Source of the DNA: Sarocladium kiliense
Taxonomy: Eukaryota > Ascomycota > Sordariomycetes > Hypocreales > Sarocladiaceae
Length of the DNA: 64,000 bases
NCBI GenBank assembly: GCA_030734395.1
Contig: JAUZTG010000003.1
Coordinates: 1,054,001 to 1,118,000 of the forward strand
Reading direction: 5' to 3'
The notes beneath the pieces were generated by a model. The model ran no database searches and was not told the DNA's origin. It saw only the letters and a list, made by a program, of their open reading frames with translations. Position 1 is the stretch's first letter. Each line of letters opens with the position of its first letter. This document shows, piece after piece, positions 19,579 to 31,167 of the stretch. The translations under genes and the position numbers were made by a program.

Positions 19579-21489
19579 ATGTTGCTGAAGCGCATGGGAT
19601 CAAACATCGCCTCGTGCGCATTCCTTGCCATCTTCTTGCCAGGGATTTCCTGCGAGGCGAAGACAGTCACTTATCATTTCAATGTGTCTTGGGTCACTGC
19701 TAATCCCGATGGTTTATTCGACCGTAAAGTCGTAGGCATCAACGGCCAATGGCCGCTCCCGGTTATTGAGGTGGACAAGGCAGATCAACTTGTTGTTCAT
19801 ATGGAGAACAGTTTGGATGACAAGAGTGCATCAATCCATTTCCATGGAATGTTCCAAAACGGTACGAATGAGATGGACGGCCCGTCAATGGTCACCCAGT
19901 GCCCTATCCCCCCCGGACAAAGCTTCACATACAATTTCACGGTCAACCAAAACGGCACATACTGGTATCATTGCCACACGGATGGCTGCTACCCAGATGG
20001 CTACCGTCAGGCTCTTATCGTTCACGACAAAGACACATATTTCGCCAATGAGATCGAGGAGGAGTTCACCCTCACCCTTTCCGATTGGTATCATGATATG
20101 ATAGAGGACCTTATGGGCAGCTTCATGTCTGTTTACAATCCCACGGGAGCTGAGCCAATCCCCGACTCGTTCTTGATGAACGATACACAGCATAGCAGCC
20201 TCCCAGTGAAGCCCAACACAACTTATCTGCTTCGCCTAGTCAACATTGCTGCGTTCGTCGGTCAGTACTTCTATATTGAAGATCATACCTTCAAGATTGT
20301 CGAGGTCGATGGGGTCTACACGGAGCCTACGGAGGCATCCCTAATCTATATCTCTGCTGCTCAGAGGTACTCTATCCTTGTTACGACCAAAAACCAGACG
20401 GCTGAGAATTTCGCAATGGTGACAGTGGCAGACTCTACACTTCTGGACACCATTCCGTCTAAGTTACAACTCAACAATACTAATTGGCTCGAATACAACA
20501 AAAGTGCAGCTCACGATGAAGCAGTGGTTAGTGTGGCTGAGAGCAGTGATCTCGATCCTCTCGACGATATAACCTTGGTTCCTTATGACAACATGCGTCT
20601 ATTGCCTGAACCAGATCTTGAGATTGTCGTTACCGTACAAATGCAAAACCTAATTACGGGAGACAATTATGCATTTCTCAACGATATAACATACACGAAA
20701 CCGAAGGTGCCAACTCTTTACACTGTTCTCTCCTCCGGGAATGAGTCGAACAATGCAGCTATATATGGTCGAGACACCCACTCGGTGGTGCTTGAACACA
20801 ATCAAGTCGTCCAGCTTGTCCTCAACAATGCGGACACAGGAAGTCACCCTTTCCATCTGCACGGCCACAATTTCCAAGTCATCACTCGGGCACCAGCCTA
20901 TGGTCCGAACTTCTACAGTTACCTCGATGGAGATCCGGTTCCATACAATTCAAGCAACCATACAGCCTTCCCCTTGGCCCCAATGAGGCGCGATGTGGCC
21001 GTCCTGCCGCCCCAGGGCTACTACGTTATCCGCTTCGTAGCCGACAACCCAGGAGTCTGGTTCTTTCATTGCCACATCGACTGGCATCTGTCCTCCGGTC
21101 TCGCGATGCTCATGATTGAAGCCCCGACTCAGATGCAGGAGCGCATGAGTGTCCCGCAACAGCATTACAATGTCTGCAAGGCTGCCGGTATTCCCTATGA
21201 AGGAAACGCAGCAGGCCGAACAGGAGAGCACATCCTTGATCTCAGCGGGGTTCCAGTACAACCTGGCTGGATCCCGGGAGGTTTCACAGCTCGGGGTATC
21301 GTCGCGATGTCGTTCTCAATCTTGTCGGCTTTTCTTGGTGTTGGTTTCATTATCGCCTATGGGTTATCCGGCATTCAACATCACAAGAGCGGGGAGAGCG
21401 CGGCGACAAGGGGTTCTCCTTTAAATGCAATTACATCGGAAATCATAAACGAATTGGTGGTATCCCCGACTGATAGGGATAAGAGCTAA
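19579..21489 (+). CDS. FET3: Multicopper ferroxidase FET3, plasma-membrane anchored
   Basis: A single exon of 636 aa. Fet3 oxidises Fe(II) to Fe(III) with reduction of oxygen to water and passes iron to Ftr1. Seen: an N-terminal signal peptide (SNIASCAFLAIFLPGISCEA); three cupredoxin domains; copper motifs HFHGMFQNGTNEMDGP (about residue 93), TYWYHCHTDGCYPDG, HPFHLHGHNFQVI and WFFHCHIDWHLSSGLAMLMI; many N-glycosylation sites; and one C-terminal membrane span (GIVAMSFSILSAFLGVGFIIAYGL) followed by a short cytosolic tail, as in Fet3 and unlike laccases. The ATG at 19579 is kept because the signal peptide follows; a second Met six codons on is also possible. Divergent pairing with FTR1 supports a role in iron uptake, not phenol oxidation. 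Confidence 0.95.
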   Translation: MLLKRMGSNIASCAFLAIFLPGISCEAKTVTYHFNVSWVTANPDGLFDRKVVGINGQWPLPVIEVDKADQLVVHMENSLDDKSASIHFHGMFQNGTNEMDGPSMVTQCPIPPGQSFTYNFTVNQNGTYWYHCHTDGCYPDGYRQALIVHDKDTYFANEIEEEFTLTLSDWYHDMIEDLMGSFMSVYNPTGAEPIPDSFLMNDTQHSSLPVKPNTTYLLRLVNIAAFVGQYFYIEDHTFKIVEVDGVYTEPTEASLIYISAAQRYSILVTTKNQTAENFAMVTVADSTLLDTIPSKLQLNNTNWLEYNKSAAHDEAVVSVAESSDLDPLDDITLVPYDNMRLLPEPDLEIVVTVQMQNLITGDNYAFLNDITYTKPKVPTLYTVLSSGNESNNAAIYGRDTHSVVLEHNQVVQLVLNNADTGSHPFHLHGHNFQVITRAPAYGPNFYSYLDGDPVPYNSSNHTAFPLAPMRRDVAVLPPQGYYVIRFVADNPGVWFFHCHIDWHLSSGLAMLMIEAPTQMQERMSVPQQHYNVCKAAGIPYEGNAAGRTGEHILDLSGVPVQPGWIPGGFTARGIVAMSFSILSAFLGVGFIIAYGLSGIQHHKSGESAATRGSPLNAITSEIINELVVSPTDRDKS

Positions 21490-22155
21490 AGCATTTGCCC
21501 TGGCGAGAAGAGTCGTGCCTAGTCTTAAATGTCGTGACTCAGAGTCTTGGTGCAAGAATATAATCGTCTGTTTCCCTTCTTGTGAAATACTAGCCTACTA
21601 CATTACAAAATGAATTCAAAGTCCTGTCAGACAAGTCATATATTGACTTGGGTTAGTACAGGCAATCCATTCTTTGCTAGCCAACTTCCGCAAACAGGAC
21701 AACCGACATGCGCGAAGAGAGTGAAATGCCCATGCATCCGTGAAGATCCGAAGGAAGCGGACTGCTCCAGTCAGGTCTTATTGGGGCGGGGCCTACACGC
21801 GTATTACGCCGTCTGCGGTTGACATCTTCAGCAAAGCCAAAATACCTGTGCAAGAAGATCCCTGAAGCTATCGTGTGGTCGTACCGAAGCCTCCAGATCG
21901 CATGATGCAAAGTGACCAGTTCACTACGGGATTAAGCGGCGCAGTTGGATACCAATTCCGTGCCTTTAACCATCACTTCTGCTGACCACCCAACGCCATT
22001 GCATGTCAGACGGCCAGGAGCTGCTAAAATCTTGCCATTCTTCTCCGTGTCAGCTTCTGCGCAGAGAACAATCACAACAAATACCCAAGAAGTCGCGTTG
22101 TCACAAGCGCTTTCGAGTTACTGCCTGAGTTACTGCCCGCTGCATGCTCTAGATC
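21490..22155. other. Intergenic after FET3
   Basis: No gene supported. Short open frames on both strands (21610-21822, 21677-21910, 21945-22229) have no domain. The last overlaps the start of the next gene in another frame. Confidence 0.5.
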
Positions 22156-22992
22156 ATGATGAACTCCCGTCTCCTCGCAGCCACTATCGGCACTGGCCTT
22201 ATGGCATCATTCGCTGTCTGGGGCTATAAAGACTACCAAGACTACCTCGCGCTTGGGCCAGGAGGGTTGCCGTACAACCTTGTGGGTTGGGCGGCGGTCG
22301 CGTTCATCATTCGACCCTTCGCGCTGAGCAAATCTGAGGCGACGAGCGTGTCTGACTACCCCGACGCCGGTGCTCACGAGTCTATTGAACAATTGCCTGT
22401 TCGGAAAGGCGATAGAGCTCTGCTCCGTGGCGTTGTGCCACATCGCCAATTATCGCAACATGCGCCTGAAGCCATGCGTCAGGTAAGACCTAGGATTCCC
22501 CTCCACAGTCATCTTGGTAGTTGGAGATCACTCATCGATTGCCAACAGTACGTGACCAATCTCTTCCTGAATGCTGCCCTGCAGCACCCAGAGCTTCTTG
22601 AAATAAAGCAGTCGCTTTATGAGCGCCACCATGACGCCCTCTTCGTCTCCTCCAATCTCTTAGAGAGCGACGAAAGTGGCATACCGGAGACTGCTCGCAC
22701 TTCTCGCGGAGAGATTGGTCACGTTCACACAGACTTGTCTGTGCATCTCTACCTCCAGCCGGCCGACGCGCGTCAGATCATTGAGAAGGCGTGGGCTGAG
22801 CGACATAGGCTCTCTGTGCCCAAGTCCCCGTGGCCCAGGATCAGGTTTGGTATTGCCGATACATATCTTATGATCTACGGTCCGCGAAATGAAGAGGAGC
22901 TGGAGGTGTTACGGGTAATTCTAGAAAATAGCATTCGGTTCATGACTGGGACGGAGAAAGTTGAGAGGATCGCATGGAAAGCGGCATTCTAA
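22156..22992 (+). CDS. Luciferase-domain-containing protein (fungal, membrane-tethered, unknown function)
   Basis: The frame 22156-22992 is fully open (278 aa), but 22483-22548 has all marks of a 66-bp intron (GTAAGACC donor, CCAACAG acceptor). Splicing it removes 22 codons (IleProLeuHis-type filler) without changing frame, leaving 256 aa. Seen: a hydrophobic N-terminus (LLAATIGTGLMASFAVWGY, then GWAAVAFIIRPF) and a C-terminal domain with GEIGHVHTDLSVHLYLQPADA, IIEKAWAERHRL and ADTYLMIYGPRNEEELEV. This arrangement is what databases label 'luciferase domain' in ascomycete proteins; no light-producing role is implied. Its function is unknown. Confidence 0.75.
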   Translation: MMNSRLLAATIGTGLMASFAVWGYKDYQDYLALGPGGLPYNLVGWAAVAFIIRPFALSKSEATSVSDYPDAGAHESIEQLPVRKGDRALLRGVVPHRQLSQHAPEAMRQVRPRIPLHSHLGSWRSLIDCQQYVTNLFLNAALQHPELLEIKQSLYERHHDALFVSSNLLESDESGIPETARTSRGEIGHVHTDLSVHLYLQPADARQIIEKAWAERHRLSVPKSPWPRIRFGIADTYLMIYGPRNEEELEVLRVILENSIRFMTGTEKVERIAWKAAF

Positions 22993-23073
22993 ATGCAGTC
23001 TGAAGTTCTCCGAGTATATATGTCCAACTTGTATAATTTTCTTTCATCAAATGCGAACCATCGCCTCGCCAAC

Positions 23074-24586
23074 CTAGTCTGCGGTTGAGTAGACTTGGAA
23101 ATGTGCACCCGTGACAGAAGGGTCCAAAGCCGTGTCGTACGCATCAACGCCTTCAATCGGCCCATACTTGTTGATCAGGTAACACATGTTATTATAGGCC
23201 CTGTAAATGTGTAAGTATGCTGAATTATTCCGCAAAGTGCTGCGGCAGCCTTCGGCATGGAGTTTGCGCAGGGTTTAGCTTACGTCTGTCTTCTGACGCT
23301 GCCAGGCCGCATAGCTGAGTAGTTGATGGCGACCTTGATGCTATAGAGCCGGTTCCTGTCATCGAACTCATCCACAGGCTCGGCAGCAGGGAAATGCCTG
23401 AGGTAATGAGCCATGTAGGTTTTAGAGCGGAAGAACGTGTTCCTGGTTGAGAACATTAGCGAGTTGCTTTTAAGCATGAACACTGACAGTTCAGGGCGAC
23501 ATGAACCCACAATTCGCTTCTCCAATTCCCAAACTCCATCTCATTGTGTGCGTAATAAGAACTTGCGTCGTAGATTACACTGTCGCCTGTCTCCATGTCG
23601 ATTCCGCGATTCCCTTCCCACAAGTCGCCGTGGATAAGGCACGGCTTCACAGGCTCGTTGGTGCCACTTTGACGAAGATTGCCTAGTAGTCGTGGAATGA
23701 CGACCTCACTCATCTGTTTCACAGCAAGCTCGAGCTCGGGCCAGGGCTCATTCTCCTGCGCATCGAGATTGCAAGCATGTAGGAAGAGGTTGCGGAAGAA
23801 CTCAACCCAGGTGCTCTCCCAGGTCACCAAGTGGGGGACGTTGCCATCGTAGGTTGTCACATTGAAGCCGAATTTGCCATTCGGTGACTGACTCTTCTTG
23901 TGGAGTTCAGCAAGGTTGCCCATCAAATCCTCCGGGTCAGGCGCGGTAGTCAGGTCCATGTCAATGAACTGTGAGAGGTAGAAATAGGCATCTTGGCCCT
24001 CGCCTTTGTAGCGTCCGTAGCCATAGGGCGTAGGAATGAAGTCTGGCATTACGCTGTGAATCAGCTTTGACGATTCGTACTCGCCACCGAGCATGACCCG
24101 ACCATGCTCTCCGTAAGCGACCTAGGCATCCTCAGAGTTAGCTACGCAACGCGAGGAGTATAGTAGAGAAGACTTGAGGAGGAGGTTGCTGGAATGTAGC
24201 GCTTGTACCTTGAGGAAGAAGCGTTGAAACGAGCCATCCGTTTTCTGCGCCGTTACTCTCCCAGTCACAGTCCACGCGCTGGTGCCGAAACTCTCAACTG
24301 ATGTGTAGGTGACATCCTTGGGCAGGGCTAGTCCAAGGTCATGTCAGCAATTGCTGTTAATGTTGTTCCATATACTCAGGGGGTCGTACCCTCAATGACT
24401 GCTTCATCGAACGGGAAGACTCCATCAAGCTGCGATAGAATATCCTGAATCAACGGAGCTTGTATAATTCCCTCAGACTTGTGCTTTTAGATGCATGTCA
24501 GCGATGTATTGAGACCTATTTAGTCCATAGCATACCTTGAAGTCTGAGAGCGAGCTATGGGGTTGTTGCAGGACAGAGGACGCCAT
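23074..24586 (-). CDS. Ketosamine-3-kinase / fructosamine kinase family protein
   Basis: Six exons on the minus strand: 24586-24536, 24483-24390, 24327-24209, 24121-23511, 23442-23284 and 23200-23074. They sum to 1161 nt (386 aa) with matching phases. The family phosphorylates the sugar of fructosamines or ribulosamines so that glycation adducts fall off proteins. Seen: SFGTSAWTVTGRV and RFFLKVAYGEHGRVMLGGEY (nucleotide-binding lobe with the conserved Lys); PTPYGYGRY; the catalytic loop CLIHGDLWEGNRG; YDASSYYAHNEMEFGNWR (metal-binding Asp); and the C-terminal segment YLRHFPAAEPVDEFDDRNRL, which is very conserved in fungal members. The intron at 23443-23510 uses a GTGGGT donor, chosen because it alone keeps the frame into FFRSKTYM. 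Confidence 0.9.
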
Positions 24587-25377
24587 ATCAATAGAAGTGA
24601 ATGTCTCAACTTATTCGTGAGAGTCTTCTAGATAGTACATTACAAGATCCGACAGGAAATATCAGGTTGAGGAACGATAAACTAATATCTGCATTGAGCT
24701 GCACCACGGATAGACATAGTTAAGCGCTGCAGAGGCGCCCAAGTGTTTCAACTTAGGCCGCGGCCGCCGTATCCTCTCGTCAAACCACTTGTTGCTGGAA
24801 TTCTCAAATTAACCCCGGCCAGGCTCCGGGCAGGGGGGAAGGAAGGTGGTGGTGTGCGCTGCAGTGTGATTAGCCAAGGGTGTGATGGAGGATGCATTGG
24901 TAGCCCATTCCAGTTAATGGTGTCGCTTATTATCGCTCAGCCTTCCTCAATCAGGCCAGACATAAACTGTAGGAACCGCCCATCCTTACATGTACATATG
25001 TATTGCTGCAGAACTGCAACCACACCGCTATCAGGGCCAACGCATTTGCAGCCTACCCCGGCTGCACCGCAGGATGAATGAGGGGGTCATGCCTTCCTTG
25101 TTGCCCCCTCCTTTGGATGAGGCTCTGGTCGAGCGATAATCAAGAAGCCCTGCAGGATGCCTGTAGGCAACAGGGCGGAAATGCAGCAGGATTGAGGGGG
25201 CTAAATCCGACGTGGAGAGATGGGATAGGCAGTCCGTTGCCAAGCATGAACTGTCTCCGAGGGTTCGGATCACCATCCAACAGGTTCTCTTAACCCGAAC
25301 ACACAAAATTACATGTACCAGAGACGACTTGGTGCGGTTGGAACACACGCGCGCCTTATCAAGCCCAGGGACGGGTA
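24587..25377. other. Intergenic between the kinase and the NLR gene
   Basis: No gene supported. Open frames at 24743-25081 and 25031-25408 lack domains. It should hold both divergent promoters. Confidence 0.5.
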
Positions 25378-28300
25378 ATGGTCGTTCTGGCAAATATGGT
25401 AGGGACAAGCTATTGCGACAGGACAGTCAGTTGCATGATGCTGAACAATCGCACTCTAGTTTCGCAAGCCTTTCTCGTTCCCAAGACGACATCGAGACGC
25501 GACCGAATTTGACAGCGACGATGAAGACGATCCCCTCGCCGCGCAAATCAAGCCTCTGTCTCTACATGGAAGGCAATCGTCGACGAGTTCAACGGCAAGC
25601 TCCAAAGACCCCCTAGGTCTCAAGGTAGTCTATCGTCCGCAGAAGGAGCGCAAGGTCGATATCATCTTTGTCCATGGGCTAGGCGGAAGTAGCCGTATGA
25701 CTTGGACGAAAGACCATAATCTTGAAAACTTCTGGCCACTCGAGTACCTACCGCACGAACCTGAGATAGGAGATGCCCGCATCTTGGTGTTTGGCTACAA
25801 TGCGAAGTTCAAGCCAGGCGGCGGCGGCTCGCAGGCCATGTCGATGCTGGACTTTGCCAAGGAGCTGCTCTACGACCTCAAGTATGCGACAGACGAGTCA
25901 TCACCAATGCTGGAGGATCTTAGATTAGGAGAGAGACCGATTATCTTCCTAGTTCACTCGATGGGGGGGCTTATCGTCAAGGAAGCATATATGCAGGGCA
26001 AGGACGATCCCAAATATGCGTCCATCATTAAGGCTGTATCATCGATCATCTTCTTGTCTACACCGCATCGTGGAACGAACCTCGCCGAGACACTCAACCG
26101 GATTCTCAAAGTCTCCCTAGTCGCTGGGCCAATGCAATTCATCTCGGAACTCGCATCGGGATCGCAGACGTTGCAGAAGCTAAACGAGTCATTTCGACAT
26201 GTTGCAGAGAAACTACAGATTATCTCGTTCTACGAGACTCGCCCGACGCCGATGCTTAAAAGCACCACTAGCATCATGGTACTGGAGAAAGAATCTTCGG
26301 TCCTGGGATACCCCGGGGAGATATCTAAGCCACTCGACGCTAATCACAATGGAATCTGCAAGTACAACGGCCCAGATGATCCGCGATATATCACGGTTAG
26401 AAATGCGCTCAAGAGTCTCGTCTCGAAAGCCAACATTAGAGGTGCGCTTCATCAGCAAAATCCCCCCAGTCAAACACACCGTGGATGCTAATACACACCT
26501 TCCAGACCCAGATGACAGGGAATCCAGGTCTCGTTACCCGAGCTCTGACAGCAGCAGTGACCTTAGGGCTCTCAGCCGTAACCGTCCCAGGGGGGGATCT
26601 AGAAGACCATCGAAGAACGAAGGTAGAGCTAATATTCTCAGCTTGATCATGCATCACAACATTTGCTGACCTGGCCTGTTCTGGGCATAATAGAGCTGGC
26701 AGACGAGCCTGATCCAGAAGAAGGTGCAAGGGCGAGTCTAGAGGACTATTTTTCTTCAGCAGAGTCACCAAGTCAAGACTTCAACTTCTTCCGCGATCGT
26801 TGGACTGTCGGAACATGCGAGTGGATATTGAGCAACCAAGCTTTCACGAGTTGGCTAGCGGACGACCAACGCAGTCCCCATGTTTTGTGGTTTCAGGGCA
26901 ATGCAGCTGGTGGCAAGTCAATCATGTCTTCCTTCATCATAGACAAGCTCGTCCGAGACGGGTCGCCTTGTTACTATTTCTTTCTGCGTTTTAACGACCA
27001 AAAGAAACGCTCCTTTGGAACGCTCCTCCGATCCCTTGCCGCACAAATGGCCAGCTCAATACCTACGTACGCATACAAGCTTCTGGATGTGGCCTCTGTG
27101 ACAACGGATCTCAAAGCAGCCGACTTCCGAAGTATCTGGCAGTGGTTCTTCAAGGATACACTGTTTGCACTTGGAGAAGAGATCAAAGAGCCCATTTACT
27201 GGGTCATAGATGGGCTAGACGAGGCTGACACACCTGCATCCCTGCTTCGTCTTCTGGCCGATATTGATCCTGCAGTTGTCAACATACCGCTTCGCGTGCT
27301 TATTGTTAGTCGAAAGACTCACGAGATTTCGTCTGCATTTGTTCGGTTGGGCAAACGGATCGACATGGAGACCGTTTGGATCGAAGGAAACCAACAGGAT
27401 CTTCTTGCTTACGTTCAACATGAGATGGACTTCACGGAGGAAGGCGAGTACCGTGACCAGGTTGTTTCCCAGCTTCTGGAGCGTGCGGGCGGAAACTTTC
27501 TATGGTTACATCTTGCAGTCCACAAGATCAACCAGTGCCATACAAAGCTTGATGTCGAGCGAGCGCTTGAAGATCTGCCATCAGGCATGCAAGAGCTGTA
27601 TGACCGAATGACGGCGTTGGTTCAAGGCCAACCAAGGGCCAGCGACCGCCGGCTGGGGCAGAACATTCTTGGATGGGCAACATGTGCGAGGCGGTCTCTA
27701 AGTGTTGAAGAGCTGAAAGATGCACTTGGAGGAACAACTGATACACGCGATATCCTCGACTTTAACAGAACCGTTGAAGATCTTTGTGGAGGCTTTGTGG
27801 TGGTCGACAATGAGGGCAAGATCGCGATGCTTCATGAGACGGCGCGCGAGTATCTTACCGGGAAAGCTTCACCTGAAGGTTCTGGACGACCATGTGCCGT
27901 CGACCCCCGATTGACACACGATCTGCTTTTTAAAAGATGTATTACGTGCTTGACGGAGCCATCATTGCGAACACTCATAAACCGCGGCGAACCGCCCGCC
28001 CTTCTCAACTACGCGATCAGCTCGTGGTTCATTCACCTGTCTAAAGGAACATGCGTAGAGGCAAACCCTGAGATTCTCGATATCATCGTCAGGTTTCTTC
28101 GCAGTCGCGATGTTCTGGTCTGGATCTTTAGTGCAGCAGCCCAAAATGCTCTTCGCTTCCTGGTCATTGCATCACGATACCTAGCTGGTGTGGTCTTGAA
28201 CCTGCGCCGGATTCAGGATGAAGGCGAATCTCTGGCTCAGCGCCAAGCCACAGAAGTCATCGAGGGCTGGGCAACAGATCTGATCAAGATCGTGGGCAAG

Positions 28301-30685
28301 TTCGGCAAGAATTTGACTCAGGATCCAGACTCTGTGTATAAGCGAGTCCCTCCTTTCTGTCCGTTGCCATCTATGATGTATCAGCAGTTTGGCAAGAAGG
28401 AAAGCCGGATGCTGAACGTGTCAGGCGCAGCAACGACGAGATGGGACGACTGTTTGGCACGCTTCTCGTTTGAGCCCGGAGCTGTTGCGTCAGCGGTGCT
28501 GAATGCTGGAAGCCGGTTGGTGATGCTGACAATTGCTCGGAGAACCAGCACGCTGGTGACTTGCAGCGATGCGACATTTGAAGAGCAACGGCGGATGCAG
28601 CATCCCGAAAGAGTCCTCATGATTCAGGTTAACAAACTGGGCAACCTGCTCGTGAGTTATGGCTATAAGACGACAAGGATTTGGGACATAACAACTGGTA
28701 ACTGCGTGAAAGTGGCAAATAATCCGGCTACACTACCGCGACCTCAGGCTATCAGGTTCGTTGGTGACGAAATTCTGATGAGCAGCGAGGACCGATGTGT
28801 TCGTTCTCTGACCGTTGGAGTTGATGTCGTTGCTGAATGGGAGCTCAAGTCCCGTGTCGAAGAGCAAGGCCAGGTCCTCGACGGTGCTATAGCCAACGCC
28901 CCCTCCTGCGCGGCAATCAGCCATGATGGACGTATGGTTGTCTATGGATATCGCGGGCATCCCATGACAGTGTGGGAGATTGAGCCTACCGTCTTCTTCA
29001 ACGAGATTGTCCTGGACAACGAGGGAGCAATTGACATTTTGGAGCTGACAGCTGTAATATGGCATCCACTGCGTTATGAGATCTTCTGCCTCAGTAATCT
29101 TGGTGTGCTGGGGAAATGGGATCCTGACTACGATCAAGCCGAGTTCATGACGAACTCAGGCGCAGACAAGATCAACATTAACCACAATGGCTCCTTGGTG
29201 GTCACTGGTGATGCCAGAGGTAATGTCAAGGTCTATGCAAGTGCAGACCTTTCGCTGCTCTGCCACTTGCACTCGCCAGACAACATTCTTGGCATATCCT
29301 TCAGCTCGGACTCACGGAGGCTCTACGACATGCGCAGTCTTTATGGCATTGTCTGGGAGCCCAATACGCTTGTGAGGCTGGCGGAAAAGTCCGAATATCC
29401 TGAAAGCAACACCGACCTGGACTACATGGGCGATAACGATAGCCTGGCAAAGCTCTCCCTCTTTTCTGAGCACAGCGCAGCTCAATTTGATCGCGTCATC
29501 TCGCTTGCCAGACAGCCAGTGGGCTCGCTCTACTGCTACGGCACGGAGCATGGGGTGGCGATGCTAGGAGAGGCTGGGAAGGGCTATGTGGGAGAGCTTG
29601 CCCGATCACCGAACTACTTGTCCATGGATCATATGGTTTGGAGCGAAGATGGACGGTTGATAGTCCTCAGCGACCTAAGCGGGAGGTTGTTGTTCAAGCG
29701 AGTTACTCGTTCATCCAATACCTGGGACATCCACCAAGAACACGATCTAGTCATTTCGCAAGGCCACATTACGCATCTTGTCTTCCATCCTTCTGGGGAC
29801 CGACTGCTCGTTACGACTCCGACCATGCTGCATTGCGTGAGTCTTAAGACATGGGAAATGAAGACCAAAGCTTGTTCAGTTGATAATGAGACAGACATCA
29901 AGTGGGCATGTCATCCAACAGTTCCCGACTATGTCATCGGGTTTTCGAATACGCAAGTCCGCATTGTGTCATGGTCAACGCTAGACGAGTTGGCCGTTCG
30001 GGTCTATGCTCCCTCAGCAATAGCAGAACAGGCGCCGACAGTCGTCTCATCGAAGACGGGTCAAGGCAAGCTTGGGCGCCTGATATGTGGACAAGGCTTG
30101 CCGCAAATCCTTCTCGAGACACATCAAACTATTGGAAACAGGGAAACTCGCGAATTCCGACTTTTTGAGGCATCGGCAATCACACCAAGCCCAGATAATG
30201 ATAGAGCAGAGCTTTCATACGGTACTATACCGGAGCATGTTGCCTCTCGCATACGAGAACCGCTCAGTTTTCTTCCGCGGGGCAGACTTGCATACCTTGA
30301 TACAGATAGATGGATCTGCACGTTTCGCTTATTTACAAGACCAAACCTTGGTGGGACCAGACGAATTGGATCTTCATCGTCTTCATCACTGCCACGTGGT
30401 GACTCCGATTTGCCATCAAATCGTCGGCTCTCAGTTCCCGAGACTCGGAGGCAGTCGAGTCTACAGGTACCTGGTGCCGGTGGAGGCAGAGTAATGACGG
30501 CAAGGCGCCATGGGTCAGAGTCTGCTGCAGCGGGCAGCAGCGGGATAGAGAGGCATTACTTCTTGCCTGGAGATTGGGTCATGGCGAATGAGGCGCATCT
30601 TTGTGCTATGACTCCGGATGGAACTTTTTTATGTCCACAGAACGGCGGCATCGCATCGGTACAATCGGCAACGTTGCGCAAGTAG
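25378..30685 (+). CDS. NLR (STAND) protein: alpha/beta hydrolase - NACHT - beta-propeller
   Basis: Best model: exons 25378-25398, 25460-26441, 26506-26622 and 26694-30685 (1703 aa). The last three exons are well supported: both introns are phase 1 with GCTAAT/GCTGAC branch points. The 7-codon first exon is tentative, chosen because the hydrolase frame has a stop at 25457 and no other ATG, and a 61-bp intron fits. Seen: a SesB-like hydrolase domain with FVHGLGGSSR (about 77-86), nucleophile Ser in LVHSMGGLI (S174) and STPHRGTNLAETLNR; a disordered Ser/Arg linker on exon 3; NACHT Walker A GNAAGGKS (442-449) and Walker B VIDGLDEAD (about 545-553); then a long C-terminal half with diverged WD-like blades. 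This class works in fungal non-self recognition and heterokaryon incompatibility, where the propeller senses a ligand and the hydrolase is the effector. The role here is inferred from architecture. Confidence 0.85.
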
Positions 30686-31167
30686 AACGAGAAATGAATG
30701 ATGATATGTGTATAGAGAAGCGAAGACCTGCATTCACAGGAAGCATAATTGATCTGATCAGCTCGTAGAATCTTAGATGTGATAAGAAGGCAACCTAGAG
30801 GTTATGAAGTTGTACTCCGTAGACAAGGTAGATCAAGTTACTCTACGTACTAGATTAACACTTGCTACGTCAAGATATTAGAGGGGATCTCTGTAGCATA
30901 TATGGGAATTGCTCACTTTGTATAATCGCCGGGGCAAAGACCCTGCAGAATGGCGGTAAGACTCCGAGCATAAAGCGGAGGCAACGAGTCTCCAAGGCCC
31001 ATGCATGACACATCCTACTACCACTCAATCATTGCCACCCCATGTTGTATTCTGTTTAAATCAGCTACTTAAACCCCCCTATCGCACCACTCTACCTTGT
31101 ATTCATTAACCACATATAACGCTATGCACTCTTAAGACGCCATTAGCACAAGCATTCTCTTCCAGTC
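30686..31167. other. Intergenic between NLR and MFS genes
   Basis: Nothing coding seen. Pyrimidine-rich sequence and short TA-rich boxes near 31000-31160 fit a core promoter for the transporter. Confidence 0.5.
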
